A stretch of DNA of 64,000 bases. It comes from Aaosphaeria pasadenensis. Taxonomy: Eukaryota; Ascomycota; Dothideomycetes; Pleosporales. The DNA lies in contig JAKLMB010000002.1 of NCBI GenBank assembly GCA_022813625.1, forward strand, positions 1,612,001-1,676,000. Direction: 5' to 3'. Of the stretch, positions 23,322 through 35,373 are shown piece by piece; position 1 is the stretch's first letter, and every line of letters begins with the position of its first letter. The notes under the pieces are model-generated. The model did not search any database. It saw only the letters and a list, made by a program, of their open reading frames with translations, and had not been told where the DNA came from. Position numbers and translations under genes: made by a program.

Positions 23322-25520
23322 TCATTTCTCGTTGAGAGTCTTCGAGTGGCTGTCGGACGTGCTGCTTCCGTCCTCGCCGTCCGGAATGGTCTTGGGCTCG
23401 AGGACGCCTCCGCTGCCGTTCGCGCCGTTGGCGTTCTTGTTGGAGTGCTTGTGTGTGCGGGCGAAGAAGTTGTGCACGCTGGGCTCGAATCCCTCGGGAG
23501 CCTCCTCGAAGCCCTCGGTCTTCTCGCTGAACTTGCTCTCCTGGGCTGCCACCCACTCGGCCCGCATCTCTGCGATCTTGGCCTCGTAGTCGAGCTTTGC
23601 GTCGTAGTTCTTGCCGACGCCGCGGAAGCGCTCCCACACGGAGAGATGCTTGGGGTGGATGGCGATGCCGTGGTATTCTTCCTCGCGGCCCGCGCGGATG
23701 AAAGCCCAGCGGCGCTCTTGCTCCTTGAGGTCCAAGCCGGTGGTGTCGGGCAAAAAGAGCCAGGTCAGGATGGCGCCAGCGAGTCCGAACCAGGGGACGA
23801 CGTAGAATTTCATTTGAGTATCAATGTAGCTGAAGACCTGTTAGTATTCTGTTTTTGAACCATCCTTCCTTCTGAAGACTAAACTTACTTGTAGAGAACA
23901 GCAGCGAGGAGAGCACCAAGCTTTCCGACGGCTGCGGAGAAACCGTGTGCCGTGGCGCGGATGGGAGTAGGGAAGACCTCGGCGGCGACGAGGAAGGTAA
24001 CACTGTTGGGTCCGAATTGATTGAAGAAGGAAGACAAGAAATACATGGCCTGGAAAGCATGGATATGTTCCGGGCTGGTAAAGAACTTGTAAGCGAAGGC
24101 AGGCACGACGAAAAGAACGAAATCGGCCATGAAGCCGACAATCATCATCCACTTGCGCCCGTACAGCTTGTTGTCGATGAGGAAGGATGCTAGGTAGTAT
24201 CCGACAAGAGAAACACCGACGTTGATGAGGTTGTACAACCAGCCGACCATAACGGACTTGTTGTTGGGAGTGAGAACGGCAATGAACTGATTCTGGAAAA
24301 GCTTGTTGCCGTAGAAGAAGACGTCGTTAGCGAACCAAGCACCAGCCGTGGCCAAGAGGCGTGGGCCGAAGTAGGTGAGGGTAAGCTTAAGAGATTTGGT
24401 ATCGTATCCAGTGACCTTGGACTGCTTCTTCGAAATCATGAGCTGCTTGCTAGCAGATTGCATCTTGTAGTAACGGAAGTAGACGAGCCAGAGGGTACCG
24501 ACGGCGGGAACGGCGAAACTGATACGGTAGGTCCACTGAGCGGCGACCTTGGAGTAGGGTGGGTTTCCGCTTCCGTGGTGGAAGATGAGAAGCAGCACGA
24601 TGAGGAGAACCTGGTTGATGAACTGACCCCAACCCTGCATCAAGAAGGCACTGGTGACCTTGCGGCCACGGTGGAGGCGATCATCCTTGGTGGAAACCTT
24701 TCCGGAGCCGACGGCGTTCTCCATACCTGAGGTGGCTGTCATGGGATATTCTCCTCCGACACCAATGCCGTAGAAGAAGAGAGACCAGACGTAGCAAATG
24801 ACCCAGCCGTTTTGGGTGACACCCCAAGCGGCAGTAAGCATGAGCAAACCGACGAACATGATGACTGCGTCCTGGATCAAACCCCAGCGTCGACCAAGCC
24901 AGTCACCAATGACACCAACGAGAATTTGACCTGGAAGATGTTAGCGCCGGTTCGACATGTGCGTAGTGTTGGTGAGCTGATACATACCAACAATGATACC
25001 CACGATCTCGAGGTAATCGATGGCCTGGGTCCAGGTCTCATCACAGGTTTCATGAGTCTTCCAGCAGCTTGGGAAAGCAGCCTGCAGCAGAGGTCGAATG
25101 TTGCCGATGGAGAAAAGCACGTAGCTATAACGAGTCAGAAAGAGAATATGAAGATGAGTGAGGAATCAACAATTACCCCTCGAGAAGAAGACCCGCACCA
25201 GGAACCACCATATTCTTCAGGTAGTAACCGACGGGGCTTAGAGGATCATTCTTGAACATCACCCAGATCGATTTGGCCTCGTCCTTGGCCTCTTGAGCGT
25301 CGACGCTGGTAACGAACTTGAGGCGCTTTCCCACTGGGAGGTCAGCCCAGTAGGTGCCATTCTCGTCGTAGATATCATCCGGATGAAGAATGCTGTGGAA
25401 GACGCTAGCCTCGTTGGCGCTCATATCATGTCGGATATCCATAGGATGGGCATGATGGCCGGGCATATTAGGACCATGGGGCGCGGCAGCGCCATAATCT
25501 CTGATCGAATCTTCGTCCAT
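23322..25520 (-). CDS. MFS inorganic phosphate transporter (PHO84-like)
   Basis: Plasma-membrane major facilitator of the phosphate:H+ symporter family. Four exons: 25520-25177, 25124-24988, 24930-23889 and 23829-23322, joined in frame to 676 aa. Marker segments are GIIVGQILVGVIGDWLGRRW (motif A of the N-terminal half, created by the exon 2-3 junction), FFYGIGVGGEYPMTATSGME (family motif after TM4), LLATAGAWFANDVFFYGNKL and FGPNSVTFLVAAEVFPTPIR in the C-terminal half, and WLFLPDTTGLDLKEQERRW after the last helix. It is longer than yeast PHO84 because of a His/Pro-rich cytosolic N-terminus of about 110 residues and a charged tail of about 140 residues. Phosphate is the likely substrate; glycerophospho-compounds (GIT1-type) remain possible. 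Confidence 0.9.
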
Positions 25521-28166
25521 TGCGACTGTGCTGGAAGTCCTCGAATTCCACCTGCCAAAGAAGAGGAAGAATTGGTCGCGAGTGAGTTGGCCGAGAAAGA
25601 TCTTCCTTGGAAGACTACTTAAGCTTTTTATTGCGCAGGCTTATTTCTGCAGGGCTGAAGATAAAATCGATGGGAGGTTGAGATGTTGCGCCTGATGACG
25701 TCGATGAAGCTCGGAACCCGTTGTGGTCGGTGGTTGACGAGCGCCAGCAAGAAGGCGAGGAGGCAGAACGTGGTGCGCGCAAAGGACCCTGAGTGGCTGG
25801 GAGAGCAACGGAGTTTGTGGATTAGAGATGATCTTGGATTGCTATGAATGATTCCGCCCTGTTCCGAGATTGGGACTACGTCGACACGGACAATTGCTGG
25901 AAGGACAGCAATGCTTAATGGGGACAAGAAGAGATGTGCAATTGCCAATTGGAGAATAACGAATTGGCGGATGGCACGGTTAAGAAGGGAGGTTCGGCGA
26001 AGAAAGAGAGCGGGCAAGAATTCTTGCACCAGACTCGGTCGAGGGAGGTGGCCGATGGAAGCAAAGATTGTCAGGATGGAAATACAGCTTTATAGCGGGC
26101 GCCCAGAGAGTAGTACCTAGTAGAGGGAGCGGCAAAGAAAAATGTTTCTAGTTCGAATGGTGGGTTGCTCCTGGGCCCTGGGGTATTGATTTTCTTTGGA
26201 ACCGCGGCACTCACAGCCAACAGGCCATAAAAGCGTAGAACATGCCATATCCATACCATAGCCATAGTCTTGGTGTGTAGGTGCGTACTGCGTAGTGTGG
26301 TGTGTAAGTAAGTGCAGGCGTTGTCCCCACTCCGAGTAGGGAAGGAGGGCACGCGATCAAAAATCAGCCCTGAACCATGAAAAAAAAGTACGGTCCCACG
26401 CCCCTAGACCCCATTTCCTCTGCAAAGTAAACAGATCTGGACTGACACATTAAATTGTCGTTGGCTGATGTTGAGATGCATATGCAGATCATGCTACCTC
26501 GCTAACAATCCCGCAAGCCTTTTGAGGGGGGGATATCTGATCCTCCATCTTTTTGCACGAGCTATCAATAGAGCCTCTCTCCAGCCTCACCATCCAAAGG
26601 ACGACGTTAGAACTGACGCACGCCAAGGAGGGAACGGAGATCAAGAGGACTGGACAAGCTTCCCAAGCTCCTGTATGGCAGTGCTTGCTCAAGGAGACAA
26701 GACAGCCGAGAGGGCACTGTTGTTCGATTCCGTGGCCCTAGGCCTAAGCAGAGGTGCATTGGCAAAAGGGCCGGAAGGAATTAGCAGAAGGGAATAATCT
26801 CCAATCTGAAGATCCCCGTCGTTGCTTGCAGGTTGGGACGTCGTATCTTTCTTTTTTGGTGTTGAGAAGATGAGGTTCAGATGAGCCAATGAGAATGGAC
26901 GACGACACCCACGTGTAGGCAAGACTCCATCTCTGTGGCCAGAAGAGCCAGACTCTGGGTGAGTGAAGATTCCTCCGCTAATGCCGCCACTGCCCGACCC
27001 TTGCCACTCTGGGAGCTGGCACTAGCCCAGCCTAGCCTAGCCAAGTCGGGACCCGGCGCCTTCAAGGCCACCTCCGACCATCCATCCACCATCGTCCATC
27101 GTCCATTATTGTTCATCGCAACGACAACGCTCTATCAATCACACATCATATTACACATCACCACTACTGACTGACTACGGGCTACTGACTTCCATACGCT
27201 ATGCTGAACATCATACCATACCAATCTCCATCTCTCAGGGCAATCAATAATTACCGAGACACATCATCATTTCTAACACTTACGTACCACCACTACTCCC
27301 ACTACCACTCAACGGAAATGCCGTTCGCAGCACCGTACCATAACTATGCATAATATTGCACCCTGCAACTATCCCACACCGGCACAATTCCCCATTCATA
27401 ACTCATCAATCAGCCCGGCTACACTGATCAACCAGACTTCTTTCCACCCATGTACCCCACACACTTCGCAGTCTTCCTAGCACCAACGGCTCCCGCTGTC
27501 TGGAAATATCGAGCGTGACCACTGTACACCAAGGGTCGACCGTCTCAAATAAGTTATCGTAACCCCTTCGGGACGTATACAATCGTAAACATACATCGCT
27601 GCGTCGGCAAGCAAGCAGGCTCGCGTCAAAGACTTTCATAAACAACGATCGGTTCCCGAGGGCGGACTAACTGTCCCAATAGACGACTCCTAGGAACGCA
27701 GTACACAGACAACACTGCCGCCAATGGTAATGCTCATCACAGGATCAGAAATTCCAAGCCGTTGTTGTTCGCAAGCCCTCTCTCATTATTACTATCTAAC
27801 TTCAATTACTATTCCACATTCTACCTCAAATCCAGTAAAAGAATATACGGGGATCGAATCATTGGATCATCCAGTGGTCCTTCGACCCCTTTATCGAATG
27901 TGATCGTTTTTATACAGTGATCGGTCCCTTGACCGTGTGTTGGCCGTATCATGACCTGTTTCTCTTTTTTTCCATCTTTTCCTTGACGTGGAACCAGTAC
28001 CAATGCAATCGAGAGACGCCGCCCATATGCACATATGCTAACTCTGCATGAAGAATGTCCGAAACAAAGGAAAACCAAATAATGGTGGTAATAATAAAAC
28101 CCGAAGCGATGCCACCGAATCTGACGATAGATTGACGACGATGACCACATCGACGGATCCGCCATC
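25521..28166. other. intergenic, no gene supported
   Basis: The left 600 bp are the promoter side of the phosphate transporter. The rest is spacer DNA with short CCAT/TCCA runs (27075-27110) and ACTAC-rich sequence (27250-27320). No coding evidence on either strand. Confidence 0.5.
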
Positions 28167-31100
28167 TCAAGCAGTACTCCAATTCTGCCACTTGCACGCG
28201 CACCCTCCCGTCCCGCCATCCACTGGCCCCTGGACGTTCTGCGAGATGCCTCGCGCAGGATTGACAAGCGTGCCGCCGAACCTCCGGTCCTCGAGCACGA
28301 AGCTCTTGTTCTCCTCCTTGTTCACGATCGTCCCGTCCTTCTCCATCTTGTAGCAGTACACCATCTTCTTGTCCGCCCTCCCGCCATGGCGATCCAGCAT
28401 CACGGTGACGGGATACGGGAACGTACCCGGCCTGATGAGCGGATCCGTAGACTCACCGCTGCCTGAGCGTAGCAGAGGCTTGGAAGCCTGGCTGCGTGTC
28501 CAGATCTGCACGAGGAACCGCGTCTGGGACCATGTGCAGCGCAGGGTGGCGGCGTCCTTGCGAGATCCGCCGTCCACGTCGGCCGGGTTGCCGCCGTTGG
28601 TGAAGTTCCGCGAGATGTCCTTCAGGAAGATGGAGCGGTCGTAGTAGACGAAGTAGCCGTAGTGTTCGTCGGGCTTGCCGCGGTTGAAGAGTCGGAGCGG
28701 TTGGTGCGAGGCGGTCGGGAAGAGGTTTGCGGCTGCGGCGGTGCCGTCTGGGTCTAGTGAGGGGTCGGGGATGCCGCTGGTGATGTTGGAGGCTGGGTCG
28801 CTGTCGGCGCGAAGAGCAAGGCGGCGTGATTGGGTTTTCTGAGAGTCCGGGTTCAGGAGAGTGACGAAGAAGGGAGTCTCCTCGCCCTCGAAAGGCTGCT
28901 GATTCGCATCTGTTGTGTTTCCGAGGAAATTGTAGTCTGCAGTGCTTGGAGGAGCTGGAACGGCTGAGGGCTCTGCTCTACTGTTTAAGAACCTTGATCG
29001 AACAAGCGCACCTGCCGATACGGGGTTGACGGCCCTGCGGGCTGGAAGCGTCTTCGAGGGATCGCGAACAGTGCCGTTTTCGAATGTGATTTCGATCTTG
29101 AGGTTCGGCTGGTCTGGCTTGTTGCGGCTGTCGGTCTTCTGATCGTCCTTGGGGATGGCACAGCTCCATATCGTGGACGTAGCCACACATCCCTTCTCAG
29201 CGTCCACAGCTTCGGGCTGCGATATCGTGGAGATTCCCGTAGGTATCGGTGGGTAGCCCGTCAGATTCATCCACTGCCCTGGCTGTAGCGGCGCAGCTTC
29301 TGGTGCATTATCCGAGTTTCCGTTACCGTTGCCGTTGTTGTTGTTATTGTTATTATTGTGGTTCGAGTTCCGGCCTACCACCACTACGATGATGGGAATG
29401 ATGATGGCGAGAAGAATGAGGATGATGATGCAGCAGCAGCAACCCAGACACAACTTCCGTCGCCGGTTACTCTTCTTCTCCGCCTTCGGGTCCTTGCCGC
29501 TGTCCGCTCGCTTCTTCCAGGGCAACCATTCCATGAGGTTGAAGACCTTCCTGTGCTCCTTCGGCTTCTGCTTCTTGAGTTTAGCGTCCTCCGATACGGG
29601 CGTACTCGATCGGCTGTTGTGGTTGTCAGGGGTATTGTGAGCACTGTACGCGACGCGAGGTGGTGGCAAGAATTCTGGCGGTGGTTGTGATATAGGAGCA
29701 GGGCTGCTACGTTGTGTACCCACCATGCCGTAAATCTGCGGTGGTGGTGTATGCTGGGGCGATCGAGCTGGCGGTGGAGGTGGGAAGTATGTAATGGTTT
29801 GTGTCGGTGCGTTGGACGATGCATTTGAATTTGATGACTCAAAGGCTGGAGCAATCGCCCGCTGTGAGTTGGCATTTGACGTCTCAACGCCTCCTTCGCG
29901 GGTCCTATCATGCATCTCGATGTGAATGGTGATGGGCGGTGGAGGCGGGAAAGCCTGGTACTGCTGCGGTGGCTCTTGAATTTTTCGGGCATTGAGAACG
30001 GTACCAATCGCCGCAGTGCCTACAACAGGAGATGCAGACATGGCGGACAGAGGCGAAGTCACATTCGTGTCATCGTGAGCGATTGCTTTCGATTGTTGTT
30101 GACGACCTTCATCACCAGGCGTCTTGACTGGTTCGTTGGCGTTGAAGGCCCTTTCGTTCGCCCTGGTCTGGTTGGTGGGTTGGAACGAATCAGACAAGCC
30201 TTTGTTGTTTCCCACGTCGCCAAACGACGACTTCTCGTTGTTATATTGATTGGCGAGTGCTGTCGACAAGGCGATCGTCATATTGGGCGATCTACCATCG
30301 TCAGACGGGCTCTTCTCAGTGGCTGACCAGATATACGTCGAAGGGGTCGATGGCGAATCTACCGCTCGGTTTATCTGCTGGGGCATCATGGGAATATCAG
30401 GCGTTTGGTCGGTATGTCGTCCGTTCTGTGTCCACGTCGAGTTTGCACGGGTGAATTCAAATGGCGTTGTGATGAAGTTCCACCATCCCTGCGATCTCCT
30501 GGGCGTCGGGACAGCAGACGCCGTGTCGATAGACAGTGCGTGCGACCGCATCTCCTTCGAGCGAAGTGGGATCTCGTCTTCTTCGAAAACGGTGGCGGTG
30601 GAGGTTATACGCTCCTTTGGCCTCACCGGAGACTCATCATCTTCGAAGGCAGTGCCTGCAGAGTCGAGCGTGTCGTGCCTGGGACGAGTCGGAAACTGCT
30701 GGCCATTCATCTGACTGACATCATTGCCAGGCTTCCAGACTGACGATTTCGAGACATCTGCTGGGATCGCTGGGACCGGCGGAACGTTCGACATCGTAGA
30801 CGGGTTGAAGGTAGCTCGGGAGTACACACTGGGGGTGTATTCCGACTCAGTGTCAGGTGACCACACCGACTTCATAGCAGCAGCAGGCGTGACGATGATG
30901 CTGGGAGTGACCAAGGTAGCGTCACTTGCCGATCTCAGGCGAGTCGACTGGTATGGACTGAAGTCCGCGATGCTGTCGGACGGGATGGAGATACCGATTG
31001 GAATGGGTCGATCTGACGGCGAGATCTCAGTCCACGTCTGTTCGGCGGGTGCCAGAGCCTCCACACTCTTAGATTCATTGTCCTTATGAGCAACATCCTC

Positions 31101-31538
31101 GCGAGGCACTTCTGGCTGCGGCGTCCCCTTCATGATGCCCAGTCCCCTCATCCTCGTCGACGACCTCCCCAGCCCGAGGAAGTTATGCTTCGACACTGAG
31201 CTACCCCTGCTGACAACATGGCTCTCCTGCGGGTACATCTGACGGGGCACCATCCCCTTGTGCCTCGTGAAGCTCGTGTCGATGGTAGGTTTCGCCGGCT
31301 TCCCCATGAGCCTTTCCTTCTTCTTCCACGACTTCACGCGGGCGACCCGGGCGGAATATGATCGTGAGTTGCGTTTCGACATGGCCCTGCGAGCGGCGAT
31401 CTGGGCGTCCCCTTCATATCTGACGTTCTCTAGCGTCGTCGTGTCGGACTGAGCGTAAGTGTTGTTGTTGTATGGTTGTGATTCGTGGTAGGCATCAGTG
31501 TGAGTTTGGCCAAACGAGCCAGCGTAGGCGTTGCTCAT
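28167..31538 (-). CDS. large single-pass membrane protein, function unknown
   Basis: Intronless protein of 1,123 aa. The ATG at 31538 (MSNAYAGSFGQ) is chosen; the frame is open five codons further but only to a GTG. Residues 1 to about 690 are predicted disordered and rich in Ser, Pro and Thr, with basic patches near the start (RVARVKSWKKKERL) and several poly-Pro clusters near 480-560. A basic KKSNRRRKLCLG leads into a run of four cysteines and a strongly hydrophobic segment (about 700-720), the single transmembrane helix. It is followed by a poly-Asn/Gly linker and an ectodomain of about 370 residues with N-glycosylation sequons (NLTG, NGTV, NITS) and paired Cys at the end (GGCACKWQNW). Four Cys next to the helix suggest palmitoylation. 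A cell-surface sensor or anchor is possible but not shown. Confidence 0.78.
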   Translation of the reverse strand: MSNAYAGSFGQTHTDAYHESQPYNNNTYAQSDTTTLENVRYEGDAQIAARRAMSKRNSRSYSARVARVKSWKKKERLMGKPAKPTIDTSFTRHKGMVPRQMYPQESHVVSRGSSVSKHNFLGLGRSSTRMRGLGIMKGTPQPEVPREDVAHKDNESKSVEALAPAEQTWTEISPSDRPIPIGISIPSDSIADFSPYQSTRLRSASDATLVTPSIIVTPAAAMKSVWSPDTESEYTPSVYSRATFNPSTMSNVPPVPAIPADVSKSSVWKPGNDVSQMNGQQFPTRPRHDTLDSAGTAFEDDESPVRPKERITSTATVFEEDEIPLRSKEMRSHALSIDTASAVPTPRRSQGWWNFITTPFEFTRANSTWTQNGRHTDQTPDIPMMPQQINRAVDSPSTPSTYIWSATEKSPSDDGRSPNMTIALSTALANQYNNEKSSFGDVGNNKGLSDSFQPTNQTRANERAFNANEPVKTPGDEGRQQQSKAIAHDDTNVTSPLSAMSASPVVGTAAIGTVLNARKIQEPPQQYQAFPPPPPITIHIEMHDRTREGGVETSNANSQRAIAPAFESSNSNASSNAPTQTITYFPPPPPARSPQHTPPPQIYGMVGTQRSSPAPISQPPPEFLPPPRVAYSAHNTPDNHNSRSSTPVSEDAKLKKQKPKEHRKVFNLMEWLPWKKRADSGKDPKAEKKSNRRRKLCLGCCCCIIILILLAIIIPIIVVVVGRNSNHNNNNNNNNGNGNGNSDNAPEAAPLQPGQWMNLTGYPPIPTGISTISQPEAVDAEKGCVATSTIWSCAIPKDDQKTDSRNKPDQPNLKIEITFENGTVRDPSKTLPARRAVNPVSAGALVRSRFLNSRAEPSAVPAPPSTADYNFLGNTTDANQQPFEGEETPFFVTLLNPDSQKTQSRRLALRADSDPASNITSGIPDPSLDPDGTAAAANLFPTASHQPLRLFNRGKPDEHYGYFVYYDRSIFLKDISRNFTNGGNPADVDGGSRKDAATLRCTWSQTRFLVQIWTRSQASKPLLRSGSGESTDPLIRPGTFPYPVTVMLDRHGGRADKKMVYCYKMEKDGTIVNKEENKSFVLEDRRFGGTLVNPARGISQNVQGPVDGGTGGCACKWQNWSTA

Positions 31539-34500
31539 GGCTGCTGAAATCACTCCTTCTTCTCTTTCTTTATTCTCTCGATATTACTTGCCAAATCTTC
31601 TCTTTTTCTCCCCCAGTGGCTGAATGAAAGGAAAAAAGGGAAAAAAAGAACTTGAACGGGGGGACTCTTTTGAGATCTCGGGAGCACTCTGAATGTAATG
31701 TATGTTAGGGCCTCATGAACAATGCATTGTTCTACGCAGGCGGCGACGTTGATTGGCTGTGGCTGAAACAATGACTGTCTGTGACGGTTTGTGTTTGTTC
31801 TATTGTTGCTGGGTTTTGGAAACTCAATGGGGCGAGAGCGACTATAATAAACGACCGAATAACAATAACAATAAGGAAGAAACAAACCCCTCTTGAATAG
31901 CAAGGCAGCAAAACGATGCAGTAGTAAGTGGAAAAGAATGAACGTGTGAGTGAAGACAGAAAAGTCGGAGACAGGAAAAGACGAGTAGATACAAGTCGAC
32001 GACCAGCCCAACGCAACACGCGACTCCAAGTCCCCAACCATTCCACGACTTCTATTGACCCCAAACCTTGTATCTTGCTTGCATATAGCGCCGCCTTGTA
32101 CGAGTCTGCAGCTCCAGCCTTTAATTTGCTAGAACCGCCCGGCCCAATTCAAACGCACTGTGTAGACAGACAGTCCTCTCACGGACGACAGGACCTACGA
32201 ATGCTGTACGAAAGCGCCGCATCGCCCCGCTGATTGGCCGTCGACGCGTCCGGGAGAAAAGGTACCAGAGGTCGTAGCGGGCGCCATTGAGGCTCATAAC
32301 CGCCCGTCGATTCGCTAGCCGTCCACATGTACGACATCTGAACTAGCAGACGTATTTGCCAGCGCCGACGAATGGAAGAGAAAAGCAAGTTGTGAGGGTA
32401 CGTGCAGAGAGAATTCAGTCCAATGTTGAGGCCTGAAGGGCTCCGTCCAACCAACGAAGAGGTCGTTAAGCGCCCGCCAAGCCTGCGTTCCTGAGCATGC
32501 CCTGCTGGACCGTTTCCGGGCCATGCGTTGCGAAGCTGTCCCATCCAATGGTTGCGATTTGCGGAGGTCGATTCGCAGGGGAGGAGGAGGACGGGTGTGC
32601 GATCTGGCGCTCGGGGGGTAAAATGGGTGCAGGTGAGTGAGTGCAATCGTGGTCACATGGGTAATTGTACGTCGATGACATGTTTGCCTCCGACGACGTG
32701 GTAGATATGCATGTATGTACGGGTCGGGGCGCGAACGGTTATGATGCTTGGGTTCCGTTTGGGGGATGTTGGGGCGGGGAGATGGGATAATTGAGGCGGT
32801 AAATGATGCATGAGGATGAGGGCGATGGGTATGCTGTCAGGACATGTTGGAAGTTCACGGGATATGTGCATTGAGGACTTTGGAACGGTACCTACAAGAT
32901 TATAGCGAAGACTGACTCTGAAGGGGCAAGTCTACATCACTCTACACAGAAATGCTGAGAGCGCAAGGTGAAGAAGTTATACTGCACGAAGTAGTCGTTG
33001 CATGTCTCAACAATCGATCCAAGTTGGCCAGCAAGGAACCTCGATTTCATATTCAACCGTACAGCATAATCATATCATATCTATTGGGCGTACAAAGAAA
33101 CGCCGACTTCTGCTTTCTGCTCTCGCACCCCGGCCAGAGGAGGAAGAATGAAGTGCGGCGGGCCATTCCTGCGACCACCTCCGCAGCGAGATAGGCATGC
33201 TGTGCTGTAGGTAATCTTAAATGCCTTAATTTCTTGGGGCTATATAACATCAGCTCTGCGCCGTACGCTGCGATAAACAATCAGCTATACACCTTCAGAT
33301 TCAATGCAGGAATACGCTTTGACACGATACAAGTAACTGTCAGGGCGGGCTTAACAGAACAACAACCTTAGCGAACCACAAATTCTATATACAGTGAAAC
33401 GTCCAGACTACTCGTCCTGTGAACATTGGTTTGCAATGTCTGACTGGGTGCGTGTGGAGTAATTATCATCAAAGAAGGCAATCGTCCCTCGTCCCCCTTT
33501 CCTACACTGTGTATCCATTGGACCTTTCTTGTCTTAGAAATCTGTCCCCTCGCGACCTACTTTGTATATCTACAGCGGGACCAAGGCTGGTGTAGAAGCA
33601 GATTCGAGGTTCTGATTGGTAGGATAGTCGTCTCTTGCTCTCGGTTCCAGACCATGCTACAGAGTTGAATACGGGGAGGTACACATGATAGGCAGGGAGG
33701 GGACAGGACGCAAAGCCAACAGTTAAGACATGGTGCACGGGTGGCGAGAGGCACATGACAGGTTGGATCTCGCTTCAGTTTTTGTCTCAATTGGTAGTTG
33801 GCAAAGAGTAGCTATTTTACCGTGTTCAATCTTCAATTGATGATGAATGGAACATGTAGATAGGGGGTTAGGAATCAATGCGTAGGAGTTTTGGTACACT
33901 ACGGCATTCTCTCTTAAATCTAGTGAGATAGCGGGCGGGCCCCTGCAGGTCTCGCGCGAGGCGTCTGCCGCTACTATCTGATTCCCATTGCGCCCATCTG
34001 ACTTGTCCCTCGAGGTCCGCCTCGCCATTGGCTCTATACAGCTGGGGACCTTGATCGAAATGTAATCTCTGTATGGAGTAGGATTGCAATTGTAATTTGT
34101 GTGTATGACTGTGGGTGGGCATCCGCGCGCAGGGTAAGCAGCTGAGGGAGAGGGCACGAGTCAGGACCCTGTATGCAAAAGGGAGCGGATAATCATTACT
34201 TGCAGGATTGGTTTGTATAAAAGGTCAGAAAGAAGATACTGTGTTAAGAAGATAAAAAACGAAAGAGAAGGAAATCGGAGGGATGGTATTGGCTCAAGAA
34301 GATATCAAGAATCAATCGGATGTCATTGTCCCTAGCCATTCGTATCGGAGATGCTAGATACAAGTAGTTAACTAGGGGAGGAGAAGAAGATGGCGAATGA
34401 ACTATTAACGACTCCGTACTTAATAAGATCCTTTTTAGATTTCCTAATCGCGTTCGCCAAGATGCTCGGTTGGGTCAAAAAAGTTCAATCCAGTATGGAC

Positions 34501-35373
34501 ACGGTAGTGATAATTTCAATCGCCAGTCCCAGTCCTAATTGTGATGGTCGAAGGAGAAGATCCTCCCCCCCTTCCCTTCCCTTTTGCCCTTCAAAGATGG
34601 AAAACCTCCTGAGTCCTGCCTGAAATTGATCTACCTACACATCTACCATTTTCAACGACGGGGCCACGGAGTTCCAAGACTTCAAGCAAAAAATCGCCGT
34701 CTACGGTCTCCCTCGCTGACGGTGCGGACAACCGTAGTCAGTAAGCTACTTGTTACTCTACAAAAGTGCAGTTTATGGTCCCGCATTTATTCTCCGTAAC
34801 TTTCTACGTTCCACCAGCTACTCCCTCGAATTCTCCTTTCCGCCTCAGTGCAACCTTCACGCCGCCGCCCTCGCTCGACGAGTTTCAATCGCATCACCCT
34901 TTCCCCGGCCAGCTGGCCTTTTAATCGCAGCACTCAGTCCGCCGTCGAGAAGCCTTGCTTAGGTCTGCGGTGCGACTGAGATATACATATTGAAGGCTCA
35001 ATTCCTTGCACGCCCGCCGCTCTCCTTCCCCCAATCCAGCCCTGTCGTTTTCCTTGGCATCCATCACAAGCCACGCCCTTGACACGAGTCTCCAGACGAA
35101 CCCCCTTCATTCCTTTCTCTATCAGAATAAACCTCCGTCACCCTGGCTTCACCGGCTTCTTTCACCGCCACCGCTGGCCATCGTCGGAGGCGATCGTCCG
35201 CCGCGAGAAACGTACCTCCTTCTCTCAATCTCCCCGATAACACCAATTCTCGATCTCGATTCGGAACCACCAGCGGCGTAGCTGGCGGCAGTTTGGGGGA
35301 GGGTCTCGCTACTATTCCAGGCACACCAGGCCTATCTACAATACCAGGCACTCCGGGCATTCAGAACGACGAC
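31539..35373. other. longest gene-free stretch
   Basis: 3.8 kb between two divergent genes. The first 500 bp are the leader/promoter of the large membrane protein. There are minus-strand frames of 144-163 codons (31550-32041, 32179-32646, 33723-34157) with no protein-like features. One ACTCCGTA is at 34411. The last ~240 bp are open in frame with the MNN10 homologue (see that entry). Confidence 0.5.
35143..35373 (+). other. in-frame upstream extension of MNN10 homologue, possible CUG start
   Basis: From the TAA at about 35128 the frame is open for more than 80 codons into the MNN10-like ATG at 35374, with no ATG in it and none in the preceding several hundred bases. The translated stretch looks protein-like (RNVPPSLNLPDNTNSRSRFG and a duplicated IPGTPG). 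A CTG at 35143 has A at -3 and G at +4 and lies exactly 77 codons upstream. It is either coding, by non-AUG start or an unseen upstream exon, or an unusually open leader. Confidence 0.4.

Noticed and set aside
31550..32041. 163-codon minus-strand frame upstream of the large membrane protein
   Set aside because: Phe/Leu/Ser-rich translation of a purine/pyrimidine-skewed leader; it overlaps the likely 5' UTR of the next gene.
33723..34157. 144-codon minus-strand frame
   Set aside because: No domain, no splice support and random residue composition in a gene-free region.
35006..35281. 91-codon frame in the MNN10 leader, different frame
   Set aside because: It has no ATG start and overlaps the in-frame extension, which has the more protein-like sequence.
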